DNA of 64,000 nucleotides from Mucilaginibacter pallidiroseus (GCF_007846085.1 NZ_VOEJ01000005.1:124001-188000), one strand, 5' to 3'. Positions 53,656-63,471 are shown, counted from the first letter of the stretch. The notes: generated from the sequence alone by a model not told the origin. Numbers and translations: made by a program.

Positions 53656-54178
53656 TACCCTGCGCCTCCTTCACTTCCATAATGGCATCAACAATGTTGG
53701 TATAAGCACCGCACCGGCACAGGTTACCGCTCATTAATTCCTGCACATCCCCTCGCGTATGTGCGTGGCCTTCATTAAGCATCCCAATGGCCGAGCATAT
53801 CTGCCCGGGCGTGCAATACCCGCACTGAAAAGCATCATGATCAATAAAAGCCTGCTGCATTGGGTGCATTCCGTCTTGGGCAATGCCTTCAATGGTAGTT
53901 ATATCATTACCGGTTTGCATTACGGCAAGTGTAAGGCAGGAGTTGATGCGTTTACCGTTTACCAGAACCGTACACGCGCCGCATTGCCCGTGGTCGCAGC
54001 CTTTTTTAGTGCCTGTGAGGTCGAGCCGCCCACGTAATGCATCAAGCAAAGTAACCCAGGGCCGCACAGTTATGGTGCGATCATGCCCATTTACCCGCAA
54101 CACAATATCAAGCTCCGGCGCTAAAGCCGCCGGCAACTTATCATGTTCATTATTTATTACCTGTGGCTCCGACTTCAT
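53648..54178 (-). CDS. 2Fe-2S subunit of aldehyde oxidoreductase (PaoA/YagT-like)
   Basis: The 176-residue subunit carries a plant-type 2Fe-2S site (Cys61, 66, 69, 81; KKGCDHGQCGACTVLVNG) and a second helical 2Fe-2S domain (Cys119, 122, 154, 156; QCGYCTPGQ and GNLCRCGAYTNIVDA). It is the first gene of the three-gene operon on the minus strand. The N-terminus lacks the Tat signal found on E. coli PaoA. Confidence 0.94.
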   Translation of the reverse strand: MKSEPQVINNEHDKLPAALAPELDIVLRVNGHDRTITVRPWVTLLDALRGRLDLTGTKKGCDHGQCGACTVLVNGKRINSCLTLAVMQTGNDITTIEGIAQDGMHPMQQAFIDHDAFQCGYCTPGQICSAIGMLNEGHAHTRGDVQELMSGNLCRCGAYTNIVDAIMEVKEAQGNE

Positions 54179-54267
54179 ACTTAAAGAATTTCGTTATAAG
54201 AAAACAACCCGATACGGCATTACTTGTTTGCTTATAACTATTCTAAACTCAGTATGACGCGTACTGC

Positions 54268-55146
54268 TTAACGAAGCAACAAATTATAAAATGAAGTACT
54301 ATCCCCTCGGAAGGCATCAAAATCTACCGTGTGGTTAATACCATCTATCCGGGCAGTTTCCGAGTGTTGCCAAAACTGCCAGTTTGTACCATCGGCCATC
54401 TTTAATTCCTGCTGATTGTAGTGGGCAATCCATAAGGGGTAGCTATCAAAATAGCCGTCGAGATAATCCTTATAAAAGCTAAGCCCGGTGTATATAATAG
54501 GTTTGGCACCGGTATGCTTTTCAATATGCTTGATAAATGATGTTAGTTCCTTTCGCATGTTTTGCGGAGAGGTGCCATCCAGCCTTTCAATATCAACCAC
54601 ACAAGGCAAATCTCCCGCTTCCACATTTACATTTTGCAGGAAAAACCTGGCCTGCCATAAGCCATTCTTTTTAGGACGGAAAAAGTGGTATGCTCCGCAC
54701 GTTATGCCCACCTTCGGCGCTTCGCGCCAGTTGCGCTTAAAATATGGGTCTACAGTAAGCAGGCCCTCGGTAGCTTTTATAAAAGCAAACTTGATGCGCA
54801 CGCTATCTTCTTCCATTGCAGCCACGCGCTGCCAGTTAATTTTACCTTGGGCGTATGATACGTCGATGCCGTGGATCTTATACCTGGTGGGGATGCGGAT
54901 GTTGAAGCTTCGGTATTTGCGGTAATGCTGATCTTCGCCAATATCAAGCAGCCATCGCCACGACGATGATGCCATTTTAAGCACGTAACCATAATAAAAA
55001 GGTGATAGCAAGATGAGTGCAATCACCGTATATTTTGGAAACTCGCTGGGGTTACTTTTCTTTTTTGCAGCCGGCTTTCGTTTCGTGGTTGCACGGGGTT
55101 TGGGTTTGAGTATTTGTTTGGCAGACGGTTGTTTTCTTGGCGGCAC
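54268..55146 (-). CDS. Membrane-anchored GH25 lysozyme-type muramidase
   Basis: The 292-residue protein has a Lys/Pro-rich cytoplasmic N-tail (1-36, KPKPRATTKRKPAAKKK), a membrane helix (TVIALILLSPFYYGYVL) and a GH25 domain. GIDVSYAQGKINW places Asp96, IKATEG and CVVDIE place Asp185/Glu187 at the expected catalytic sites, and DFDAFRG is near the end. GH25 enzymes cut the beta-1,4 bond of peptidoglycan. The domain lies on the periplasmic side and would act on the cell's own wall. The strongly basic tail is unusual for the family. Confidence 0.87.
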   Translation of the reverse strand: MPPRKQPSAKQILKPKPRATTKRKPAAKKKSNPSEFPKYTVIALILLSPFYYGYVLKMASSSWRWLLDIGEDQHYRKYRSFNIRIPTRYKIHGIDVSYAQGKINWQRVAAMEEDSVRIKFAFIKATEGLLTVDPYFKRNWREAPKVGITCGAYHFFRPKKNGLWQARFFLQNVNVEAGDLPCVVDIERLDGTSPQNMRKELTSFIKHIEKHTGAKPIIYTGLSFYKDYLDGYFDSYPLWIAHYNQQELKMADGTNWQFWQHSETARIDGINHTVDFDAFRGDSTSFYNLLLR

Positions 55147-55256
55147 AGCGCAAAGATAAAACGATTACAAGCAAAATTACCCGTTTTAAATTTTAAACAT
55201 CGGGTGCTATTGTGTGCATTTCTTAAGATATTTACAGCCAAGCTAATAGTTTACGG

Positions 55257-58200
55257 GTGGTTACAGGTTACGGCATAAATGATATAACGCAGCACACTTT
55301 TGTTTTAAAGGACACCCCTTTTGAAAACATCACCGAGGCCGTTGTACAGCAAAATACCGCAGCCAACATCGATCCTTCATCCTACCAAGACATTACGCCA
55401 CGCCACATCCAGCTCAACGAAGGCGTTTTTACGCACCAGTTTGATACGACCTTCCCTCCGGTTGGCCTTTTACAGCAACCGGGCCTATTAATATTGACCT
55501 GTAGCTGCGCGGCTATTGCCGGTAAAATGTGCATGCACCAGGCGCTTGCTTTGGGCGCTGTGTTACGCAAGCCCGAGCTTGGCATTTTTTTTAATGGTAA
55601 ATTGCGGCATAAACAATTGCAGAAAATAGCTGCTGAATATGGTTTGGAAAACGAACCTAACCTCGACCGTTTCTTCACCGTTAATTATCAAAATAAAAAG
55701 GCAGTAATCAGCGCTGCATCTACGTCTCTCGTAAAGGTAACCAAGGAAAGTCTTGCTAATCTGAATGAGCTCATCGCCCAGCCAACGCAACTGCCGAATA
55801 ACGAAACCGATCATGCTATATGCGTTGTAATCAAACAGCATAAGTACTACAAGTATCTTTTTATTGAGTTGTACTCGGCGCAAACCACTAAGGAAGGTAA
55901 AATTAAAAACCCCATGGTGGTTGTTAACCCGCTGGATATGATCTGGCAAACTGACGATAATAGCTATCTTAAGTTTTTTACCGGAATTAATAAATTTCAA
56001 AACCACCTTAACAACACCCGTACCGAGGCCGATGTGAAAGCCCTGCGTGCCATTGTAAAAAATGAGCCGGGTTATACATTTTACTATCATAATGCTGATG
56101 TATCTGAAAACGTAACGGCAACATCTGTAGTGCCAGTGAAGGTTGCCATAATTCCCCGTGAGGTGCGGTTGAGTGTTAAGCAAAAGGGTAACTTCTATGA
56201 AGTTTCGGGGAGCATCCGTATAGGCGACAAAGATTACCCACTTAACCAACTTGGCATCAGTTTTAGCTATTTTGTATTGCTGAACGGTACGCTTTTCCTT
56301 GCCGATAATTTGCAGGTATTGGCGCTGATAGATCTGCTCAAAAACCGCACAGACAACCTGCTGGTACACCAATCAAAGTTCGAGGAATTTAAAGCCGGGT
56401 TCTTATCTAAGTTGGAAGACAGGATAAACGTTGGTTATAAAGATATAAAGCCGGCAACGCCGAAACAGCTACAACAACACGGCTTTACAGAAGGTACCGA
56501 AAAGATAATTTACCTGTCCGACTTTGGGAGTCACGTGATGATAGTCCCGGTAATGCGCTATGGCGAGGTAGAGATACCCATTCGCACCAAGCGACTTATT
56601 TACGGCAGCGACGCAAAGGGTAAACCTTTTTTGATTGAGCGCAACCAGGAGGCCGAGCTCGAGTTTATGGCGCTTTTGCTAAAACAACATGTGTATTTTG
56701 AGGAGCAGCTTAACGAGGATGACCTGCAGTACTTTTACCTGCACAAGCGCCATTTTTTAAATGAGGATTGGTTTTTGAGCGTGTTTGAAGATTGGGCTGC
56801 CAATGATATAACTGTATTGGGTTTTAATGAGCTTGAAGGCAACAAGCTCAATCCAAATAAAGTTAAGATTACCATAAGGGTGCTAAGCGGTATAAATTGG
56901 TTTAATACCGAAGTTAATGTGCGCTTTGGCAAAGCACGCGCACCGCTCAAAAAGGTGAACAAGGCTGTACACAATAAAAGCAGGTACATCCAGCTTGATG
57001 ATGGCACACTTGGAATTTTACCGGCAGATTGGATAGAAAAGTTTGAAAGTTTTTTTAACGCCGGCGAAATAAGTGCCGACGATACGCTGAACATCCCTAA
57101 AACAAACTTTGATATTATCGAAGAGCTTTTTGAAGGGCACCAGCTTGATGAAGCCATGCGTACCGAAGTGGCCAACTACCGGCGCGACTTTAAAAACATT
57201 GAAGATATTAAAAGAGTGCCCGTGCCTGCCTCGCTATTGGCAAAACTGCGCCCCTACCAGCAGCAGGGCCTTAACTGGCTCAACTTTTTGGATAGCCATA
57301 ACTTTGGCGGGGTTTTGGCCGATGATATGGGTTTGGGTAAAACCATTCAGATCATCTCATTTATTTTAAGCCAACGGGAAAAGAATCAGCAAAATACCAA
57401 CCTGCTTGTAGTGCCTACCTCAGTGCTTTTTAACTGGCAAGCCGAGGTTAAACGCTTTGCCCCTTCCATCAAACTGCTCACTATTTACGGTGCCGACCGC
57501 CTGCGCGACATTCACGAATTCGGCTCCTTTGAGATCATCCTAACTACATACGGCACTTTGCTGTCCGATATTAACTTTTTGAAGAATTATACCTTTAATT
57601 ACGTTTTCCTGGATGAATCACAGAACATAAAAAACCCCGATTCGCAGCGCTATAAAGCAGCGAGATTATTGAAGGCGCGCAACCGCATTGCTATAACAGG
57701 GACACCTATCGAAAATAATACGTTCGATTTGTATGGGCAACTATCTTTTGCCTGCCCTGGTATGCTGGGTACAAAACAATACTTCCGGGATATATATGCC
57801 ATACCCATAGATAAGTTTAAAAGCTATAAACGTGCAGAAGAACTGCAGCAAAAGATATCTCCCTTTATACTGCGCCGCACCAAGGAGCAGGTAGCTGCCG
57901 AGCTGCCGCAGAAAACAGAGATGATACTGTATTGCGATATGCAGCAGCAGCAACGCAGCATCTATGATGCATACGAGAAGGAGTTTCGCGACTTTATATC
58001 GGCCACTACCGAAGATGTGTTAAAGAAAAGTCCGATGAATGTTTTAAAGGGACTTACCCGCTTGCGGCAAATATGCAACTCGCCTGAACTGATGGCCGGA
58101 GAAAAGCCGCCGGGTAACGAGTCGGCCAAAATTGATATGCTGCTTGAACAGATTGAGGGAAAATCGCCCAAACATAAAATCCTCGTGTTTTCACAGTTTG

Positions 58201-58625
58201 TATCAATGCTGGAGCTGGTTAAAAAACAATTAATTGCGCGCAATGTTGATTTTTGCTGGCTCACGGGAAGCACACGCAACCGCGAGAAGGTGGTTAATGA
58301 GTTTCAAACCAATGCAGATAAGCGTGTGTTCCTCATCAGCTTAAAAGCAGGCGGCACAGGGCTTAATCTTACCGAGGCCGACTATGTTTACCTGATCGAC
58401 CCATGGTGGAACCCTGCAGTTGAAAACCAGGCTATAGACCGGGCGCATCGTATCGGGCAAAATAATCACGTGGTAGCCATAAGGCTAATTTGCCCTAACA
58501 CCGTCGAAGAGAAAATAATGGAGCTGCAGCAGACTAAAAAGCAACTGGTCAATGATTTAATTAAAACTGATGCATCGGTTTTACAGTCGCTTTCAAAAAC
58601 GGATTTGCTATCGTTATTAAAATAA
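55257..58625 (+). CDS. SWIM zinc finger-containing SNF2 family DEAD/DEAH ATPase
   Basis: Translation most likely starts at GTG (55257); no upstream ATG exists after the preceding in-frame stop. The 1122-residue protein has a SWIM-type zinc motif CxC-x7-CxH (Cys82, Cys84, Cys92, His94), a large middle region, then the SNF2 ATPase. Walker A is DDMGLGKT near residue 690, motif II LDESQNIKN near residue 786, and motifs V/VI (SLKAGGTGLNLT and QAIDRAHRIGQ) are present. Bacterial SNF2/RapA-type translocases remodel protein-DNA or RNA polymerase complexes. The gene stands alone. Its target is unknown. Confidence 0.9.
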   Translation: MVTGYGINDITQHTFVLKDTPFENITEAVVQQNTAANIDPSSYQDITPRHIQLNEGVFTHQFDTTFPPVGLLQQPGLLILTCSCAAIAGKMCMHQALALGAVLRKPELGIFFNGKLRHKQLQKIAAEYGLENEPNLDRFFTVNYQNKKAVISAASTSLVKVTKESLANLNELIAQPTQLPNNETDHAICVVIKQHKYYKYLFIELYSAQTTKEGKIKNPMVVVNPLDMIWQTDDNSYLKFFTGINKFQNHLNNTRTEADVKALRAIVKNEPGYTFYYHNADVSENVTATSVVPVKVAIIPREVRLSVKQKGNFYEVSGSIRIGDKDYPLNQLGISFSYFVLLNGTLFLADNLQVLALIDLLKNRTDNLLVHQSKFEEFKAGFLSKLEDRINVGYKDIKPATPKQLQQHGFTEGTEKIIYLSDFGSHVMIVPVMRYGEVEIPIRTKRLIYGSDAKGKPFLIERNQEAELEFMALLLKQHVYFEEQLNEDDLQYFYLHKRHFLNEDWFLSVFEDWAANDITVLGFNELEGNKLNPNKVKITIRVLSGINWFNTEVNVRFGKARAPLKKVNKAVHNKSRYIQLDDGTLGILPADWIEKFESFFNAGEISADDTLNIPKTNFDIIEELFEGHQLDEAMRTEVANYRRDFKNIEDIKRVPVPASLLAKLRPYQQQGLNWLNFLDSHNFGGVLADDMGLGKTIQIISFILSQREKNQQNTNLLVVPTSVLFNWQAEVKRFAPSIKLLTIYGADRLRDIHEFGSFEIILTTYGTLLSDINFLKNYTFNYVFLDESQNIKNPDSQRYKAARLLKARNRIAITGTPIENNTFDLYGQLSFACPGMLGTKQYFRDIYAIPIDKFKSYKRAEELQQKISPFILRRTKEQVAAELPQKTEMILYCDMQQQQRSIYDAYEKEFRDFISATTEDVLKKSPMNVLKGLTRLRQICNSPELMAGEKPPGNESAKIDMLLEQIEGKSPKHKILVFSQFVSMLELVKKQLIARNVDFCWLTGSTRNREKVVNEFQTNADKRVFLISLKAGGTGLNLTEADYVYLIDPWWNPAVENQAIDRAHRIGQNNHVVAIRLICPNTVEEKIMELQQTKKQLVNDLIKTDASVLQSLSKTDLLSLLK

Positions 58626-58653
58626 AAAGGGTAACCAATGGCTACCCTTTTTT
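58626..58653. terminator. Bidirectional Rho-independent terminator
   Basis: AAAGGGTA and TACCCTTT pair around ACCAATGGC; A-run and T-run on the two sides allow use by the SNF2 gene and the convergent lipoprotein gene. Confidence 0.85.
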
Positions 58654-58671
58654 GTTGTAAAGTTCTTTTAA

Positions 58672-59418
58672 TTACAATTGATTGTGGTTGATGATTTTTA
58701 AACCTGGTTTTAAATCATTAACCGTGGCCGATGCAGTTCCTTTAGCAAATACAGTGTAATTATTGCCACTTTGAAGGCTTGTATTTTCTAAACGCCCAAT
58801 TTCGGCACCTGTGTTATGATCTTTGATAACCATTGCAACGTTATTAATGGGTGCAATTTCAATAAAGTTGGTTGCCACCTTGTAAGGCACATTGGCAAAT
58901 ATTGGTGTTTGCCCTGCAACTCCTACATCAACAGATGATGTGCCCGGAGAAAGGTGCACAAACCTAATACGCACTTTATTAGTTGCAGGCGCACGCAACG
59001 AGTCAACTGTTAAAACATAGCTTAACGAGTCGCTTGGGGTTGCGCCAACACCGGCAATGTATAGCGAATAGTAAGTGTCTTTATTAAGCTTTAAAGTTTT
59101 GTTGATGAGTGTGGTGTTTGCAGTGCTGTTTTCGGTTACGGTAAATTTACGGTCGCCGCTAAAGGCGCGCAGGTAGCTGAAGCCCGACAGGTAGCTGATA
59201 CCGCTTGAATTTAATTTCTTGTCATCAATAGCAACATTGATAGTTCTTGAGTTTGGCGATGCATTTATAATACTTATTGCCGCTACATCCTGTGCCGGTA
59301 TAACTGTGTTGTTATCGTTTTTTAGGCACGATGTAAAAACCACGCTTGCCGCAGCTACTGCCACCATAGCAGCGCATTTAGCAATCCCTTTTCCCTTAAG
59401 TAATGAAGTGTAAATCAT
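58672..59418 (-). CDS. DUF4397 domain-containing lipoprotein
   Basis: The 248-residue protein has a basic N-tail, a hydrophobic stretch (AAMVAVAAASVVFTSC) and a lipobox with Cys31. Two beta-rich repeats follow, both of DUF4397 type: IINASPNSRTINVAIDDKKL near residue 50 and FVHLSPGTSSVDVGVAG near residue 154. The family is widespread in Bacteroidota surface or periplasmic lipoproteins and is without a known function. It is monocistronic. Confidence 0.85.
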   Translation of the reverse strand: MIYTSLLKGKGIAKCAAMVAVAAASVVFTSCLKNDNNTVIPAQDVAAISIINASPNSRTINVAIDDKKLNSSGISYLSGFSYLRAFSGDRKFTVTENSTANTTLINKTLKLNKDTYYSLYIAGVGATPSDSLSYVLTVDSLRAPATNKVRIRFVHLSPGTSSVDVGVAGQTPIFANVPYKVATNFIEIAPINNVAMVIKDHNTGAEIGRLENTSLQSGNNYTVFAKGTASATVNDLKPGLKIINHNQL

Positions 59419-59547
59419 TTTATTGCAAATGTTAAGTGTTTATAGTTTCAACCGCCTGCTTGCCCGGCGGTCATATATAAAACGTAACCCAATTACTAAA
59501 CGCTACAGTGCAATTGAAAAAAATTAAGTGCACCACTAAATCATTAA

Positions 59548-60744
59548 TTAATGGTTATTAAATATTGACCTGCTGATACCCATTTCCAAACCCCTCAGTT
59601 CGGCCAGCCCACGCAAACGACCTATAGCCGAATAGCCCGGGTTTGTTTTTTTGGCCAGATCATCAAGCATTTGGTGCCCGTGGTCGGGCCGCAAAGGTAT
59701 ATTTACTTGGCGGCGTTGCATGGCCAGTATAATTTGTTTTACCACGGCATACATATCCACATCGCCTTCCAGGTGGTTGTCCTCATAAAAATCTCCGGCA
59801 GCGTTGCGGCGGGTGCTGCGCAGGTGTATAAAATTAATACGGTCGGCAAATTGGGCAAACATGGCGGGCAGGTCATTATCTGCCCTTACCCCAAATGACC
59901 CCGTACAAAAACATAGACCATTGCTCAGAGATGGTACAGCATTAAATAAATATTGCAGATCATCAGCCGTGCTCACTACCCGCGGCAAACCTAAGATATC
60001 GTAAGGTGGATCGTCCGGGTGAATAACCATCTTAATACCCAGTTCATCGGCCAGTGGAACAACCTCCTTTAAAAAATTAACTAAATGCAAGCGCAATTTA
60101 GCGGCATCAATGCCTTTGTACGTATTTAGTGCCTGCCTGAACTGCTCAAGCGTAAAGCTTTCTTCGCTACCCGGCAATCCGGCAATAATATTCCGCTGCA
60201 GTAGCGTCTTTTCGGCATCGCTCATTAAATCAAACCGCGCCCTGGCAGTTAAAATCTCATCATTATTATAGTGTTGCTCCGCCCCTTCCCGCTTCAATAT
60301 AAAAAGCTCGAACGCAGCAAATGCAGCTTTTTCAAAAAGCAATGCTTTTGATCCGTCGGGCATTTCAAAAGCCAGATCGGTACGTGTCCAGTCAAGCACC
60401 GGCATAAAATTGTACGTTACTATTTTAATGCCACAGGCTGCCAGGTTGCGCAGGCTGGTTTTGTAATTTGCGATGTGTCTTTTGTAATCGCCGGTTTGAG
60501 TTTTTATGGATTCGTTTACGGGTAAACTTTCAACAACCTCCCAAGCCATACCAGCAGCGGTCACTTCACCCTGCCGTTTTTTTATTTCCGAGACCTCCCA
60601 AACTTCGCCATTGGGGATATGATGAAGCGCCGTTACCACACCTGTGCAACCTGCCTGCCTAATATCGGCCAGGCTAACCGGGTCTTGGGGGCCATACCAT
60701 CGCATGGTTTGCAACATACTGTAAATATTGGCTGAAGGTGTCAT
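59548..60744 (-). CDS. uxuA: Mannonate dehydratase
   Basis: The 398-residue enzyme matches UxuA across its length: [71 protein letters not shown] and [11 protein letters not shown]. It removes water from D-mannonate to give 2-keto-3-deoxy-gluconate in glucuronate catabolism, using Mn2+ or Fe2+ held by conserved His/Cys/Asp residues. The rest of the pathway (uxaC, uxuB, kdgK) is not in the window, and the gene stands alone. Confidence 0.95.
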   Translation of the reverse strand: MTPSANIYSMLQTMRWYGPQDPVSLADIRQAGCTGVVTALHHIPNGEVWEVSEIKKRQGEVTAAGMAWEVVESLPVNESIKTQTGDYKRHIANYKTSLRNLAACGIKIVTYNFMPVLDWTRTDLAFEMPDGSKALLFEKAAFAAFELFILKREGAEQHYNNDEILTARARFDLMSDAEKTLLQRNIIAGLPGSEESFTLEQFRQALNTYKGIDAAKLRLHLVNFLKEVVPLADELGIKMVIHPDDPPYDILGLPRVVSTADDLQYLFNAVPSLSNGLCFCTGSFGVRADNDLPAMFAQFADRINFIHLRSTRRNAAGDFYEDNHLEGDVDMYAVVKQIILAMQRRQVNIPLRPDHGHQMLDDLAKKTNPGYSAIGRLRGLAELRGLEMGISRSIFNNH

Positions 60745-61011
60745 GTTGATATGGTTGATTAAAGTCTATTTATGCAGGCATCTAATATATAAAGCAAAAG
60801 CAACGCAACCTCAGCTTTTTTAATATAACTTTTTCGCAATCCTTGATGTAAAATCCTCCGCATGAGAACTGTATCACAGAGCTCAACCATCTGTTAATAT
60901 GCCTATAACTTAATTTTTACAATATATTAACCGTTTTAAATAAGCGATAAACTAATATTGCACATTAACAGCCCTACCTGCGGCTTCCCCCTCTTTAATT
61001 GATATTGATGG
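60745..61011. other. Divergent intergenic region between uxuA and the secreted protein at 61012
   Basis: No ORF or RNA structure is apparent. The sequence is AT-rich near 60900-60965 and may hold promoters for both genes; none can be assigned with confidence. Confidence 0.35.
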
Positions 61012-62181
61012 ATGAAAGTGTTATACAACTCAACTTTTCTTAAGCTATTCCTGATTGTTTTGCTTTGCCAGTTAAGCATAAGTGCTCAGGCACAATTATC
61101 AGCGTCGGCAGCCAATCGAGGGCGTTATATAGACAGCTTAAGCAAAATAGAGACTGCAAATTTTCTTTTCAACACCAATATATCTTCTGCAAATAACAGC
61201 TCAGTTAAAAAGGTCAGCTCACCGGTAAATGTATTTGATGCAGATGATAGCGAATTACAAAAGTCGCTCTCTGCAACCTTGACAAAAAAAGAGCAGCGTG
61301 TCCAGCTGATGGAATACCTAAAACAGCTGGATATGGAAGATAACCTGAACGCCAACCAGGCCAACCGTAAGTTGATGTTTAGGTTTGCCAGCCTTTTTAC
61401 ACGGCTTAAAATGTATCCACTGGCAATGAAATGCTTTTTTAAAACCATAAAAAAAGACCGGGATAAAGCAATTAAGCAACAAACAGATAACAATTCCCTT
61501 GACAATAACCCCGTAGATAATATTGACGACCTCCCCATCAATTATAAAGATGATTCGCTGATAACAGTGCAGACTCAACTGGTAAAGAATGAAAAAAGTA
61601 AGATGACCACTTACCAACGCATTGCCGGGACTTTTAACGATAACAAACCCGCAATTGCTTATGCCATGCTGTTCCATGTTAAGCAGCCTGTACCGGGCAA
61701 ACGTAAAATATTTTCGTTCAGTAACACAGGGCATACGTTTATTACCCTGATAAAGTACAACGCCGACTCTACCTACGTTACCTGCTCTTTTGGCTTTTAC
61801 CCAAAAAAAGACCAGCCGCTGGCAGCTACACCTGTAGCACCATCATCGCCATCGCAATTAAAAGATGATAGCGGGCACCTTTGGGATGAAGTGGTTGGCA
61901 AATTCATTTCGCAGCGAAAATTTGAACGTATACTTAGCCTAACCAAAAAATACGGCGATCTGGAGTACCATTTAAGCAAAAATAACTGTACCGATTTTAG
62001 CTTGCAGGCAGCGTCGCTGGCGGGCATCAGCATCACCGAAACTTCGGGCAAGTGGCCTTTGGGCAGCGGCAATAACCCCGGCGTAACCGGCCAGGCTCTC
62101 ATAGGCGGCAAATTTAGCAATACCGACGAAAACCCGGGCAACAATCTATTCTCAACGCTTAACCTATCGGTTTTACATTAG
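61012..62181 (+). CDS. Secreted protein with papain-like NlpC/P60/DUF4105-type Cys-His motif
   Basis: The 389-residue protein has signal peptide (MKVLYNSTFLKLFLIVLLCQ then LSISAQAQ). Residues 30-200 are polar and Asn/Lys-rich. The C-terminal domain shows NTGHTFITLIKY (His241) and LSKNNCTDFSLQAASLAGI (Cys326), the His/Cys pattern of permuted papain-like peptidase or acyltransferase domains. I do not recognise an exact family; catalytic activity is inferred from two motifs only. It is monocistronic, 60 bases before the ars operator. Confidence 0.55.
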   Translation: MKVLYNSTFLKLFLIVLLCQLSISAQAQLSASAANRGRYIDSLSKIETANFLFNTNISSANNSSVKKVSSPVNVFDADDSELQKSLSATLTKKEQRVQLMEYLKQLDMEDNLNANQANRKLMFRFASLFTRLKMYPLAMKCFFKTIKKDRDKAIKQQTDNNSLDNNPVDNIDDLPINYKDDSLITVQTQLVKNEKSKMTTYQRIAGTFNDNKPAIAYAMLFHVKQPVPGKRKIFSFSNTGHTFITLIKYNADSTYVTCSFGFYPKKDQPLAATPVAPSSPSQLKDDSGHLWDEVVGKFISQRKFERILSLTKKYGDLEYHLSKNNCTDFSLQAASLAGISITETSGKWPLGSGNNPGVTGQALIGGKFSNTDENPGNNLFSTLNLSVLH

Positions 62182-62222
62182 CATTACTGACCAATAAAAA
62201 ATAAATATTGGATTAATATTAT

Positions 62223-62242
62223 TTATCGTAATATTGCGATAA
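62223..62242. promoter_or_regulatory. ArsR operator 1 (overlaps arsR start)
   Basis: TTATCGTAATATTGCGATAA is a near-perfect palindrome (one mismatch) whose last base is the A of the arsR ATG. The core is repeated before arsM at 62590. Such palindromes with an AATATT centre are typical of ArsR/SmtB dimers. Confidence 0.75.
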
Positions 62243-62571
62243 TGGGAACTACCAAAGTTGAAGCATATACTGAAGCACAAAATTTACTTGCTGCGCAGCT
62301 TAAGGCCATAGCCCACCCGGCACGAATAGCAATTTTACAGGAGTTGATAAAAGCCAACGCCTGCATTTGCGGCGACCTTGTAAGTGAATTGGGGCTTGCC
62401 CAGGCAACAATATCGCAGCATCTTAAGGAGCTCAAAAGCGTTGGGCTTATCCAGGGCACTATTGAAGGAACCAGTATTTGCTATTGCATTGAACCGAAGG
62501 CATGGCATAGCCTGCAAAAAAAAGTAAACGAACTATTTAACTCTTATAAAGAACTTAACACCTGCTGTTAA
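62242..62571 (+). CDS. arsR: ArsR family metalloregulator
   Basis: The 109-residue winged-helix repressor has AHPARIAILQELIKAN, then CICGDLVSELGLAQATISQH, where the ArsR-type C-x-C metal site lies at the start of the recognition helix region. A C-terminal TCC pair may add thiols for As(III). It would repress its own operon by binding the palindromes at 62223 and 62590 and release on arsenite binding. The operon is arsR-arsM-arsC. Confidence 0.93.
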   Translation: MGTTKVEAYTEAQNLLAAQLKAIAHPARIAILQELIKANACICGDLVSELGLAQATISQHLKELKSVGLIQGTIEGTSICYCIEPKAWHSLQKKVNELFNSYKELNTCC

Positions 62572-62589
62572 AAAAATTTACATTCATTA

Positions 62590-62605
62590 ATCGCAATATT
62601 ACAAT
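62590..62605. promoter_or_regulatory. ArsR operator 2 (overlaps arsM start)
   Basis: ATCGCAATATTACAAT matches the reverse complement of operator 1 (ATCGCAATATTACGAT) at 15 of 16 bases and ends inside the arsM ATG. Confidence 0.65.
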
Positions 62606-63458
62606 GGAAACAAAATTAGGAACTGACGATAAGTTGAAAGAAATAGTAAGGCAAAAGTATAGTGAAATTGCTTTGCAGGATAAGGAAGACAATCAGGCAT
62701 CATGCTGCGGTGCAGGCGGATGCTCAACCGAGGTTTATAACATCATGACGGATGATTACACAAACTTAAATGGCTACACCGCAGATGCAGACCTCGGTTT
62801 AGGTTGCGGCTTGCCTACTCAATTTGCAAAAATTAAACAAGGCGATACGGTGATTGATCTGGGAAGCGGTGCAGGTAACGATTGTTTTGTTGCACGTGCG
62901 GAAGCAGGCGACACCGGTAAGGTTATTGGTATTGATTTTACCCCCGCTATGATTGCAAAGGCCCGTACAAACGCCGAAAAATTAGGGTACAACAATGTTG
63001 AGTTCAGGCAAGGTGACATTGAAAGCATGCCCGTAACATCAAATGTTGCGGACGTGGTGGTGAGCAATTGCGTGCTTAACCTTGTTCCTAATAAAAATGG
63101 GGTGTTGAAGGAAATATACCGTGTTTTAAAGCCCGGTGCCCACTTCAGCATATCTGATGTTGTATTGGTTGGCGAGTTACCCGATGCTCTGCGGAAAGAC
63201 GCTGAAATGTATGCGGGCTGTGTATCCGGGGCGATACAGAAAAAGGACTACCTCGACTTGATAGCTGTTAATGGTTTTGTGAACGTGTCGATACAAAAAG
63301 AAAAACCGATTATCATTCCTGATGATATCTTAACAAATTACCTTAACGAAACTGACCTTAAAAGTTTTAAAAATGGTGCAACCGGCATTTACAGCATCAC
63401 GGTTTATGCAGAAAAGCCTTTAGGTGGTAATGTTTGCGCCGGTCCTGAGTGTTGCTAA
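62604..63458 (+). CDS. arsM: Arsenite S-adenosylmethionine methyltransferase
   Basis: The 284-residue ArsM has the SAM-binding motif VIDLGSGAGNDCFVA and the arsenic-binding cysteines: CCGAGGCS near residue 34, LGLGCGLPTQ near residue 68, SNCVLNLV near residue 155, and YAGCVSG near residue 206. All four positions expected for an active enzyme are present. The C-terminus CAGPECC carries extra Cys residues. It methylates As(III) stepwise using SAM and glutathione or thioredoxin, giving volatile or less toxic products in the cytoplasm. Confidence 0.93.
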   Translation: METKLGTDDKLKEIVRQKYSEIALQDKEDNQASCCGAGGCSTEVYNIMTDDYTNLNGYTADADLGLGCGLPTQFAKIKQGDTVIDLGSGAGNDCFVARAEAGDTGKVIGIDFTPAMIAKARTNAEKLGYNNVEFRQGDIESMPVTSNVADVVVSNCVLNLVPNKNGVLKEIYRVLKPGAHFSISDVVLVGELPDALRKDAEMYAGCVSGAIQKKDYLDLIAVNGFVNVSIQKEKPIIIPDDILTNYLNETDLKSFKNGATGIYSITVYAEKPLGGNVCAGPECC

Positions 63459-63471
63459 TTAATTAAAAAAG

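Noticed and set aside
55563..56372. 269-codon open frame on the minus strand opposite the SNF2 gene
   Set aside because: It is antisense to conserved coding sequence, with hydrophobic composition typical of shadow frames.
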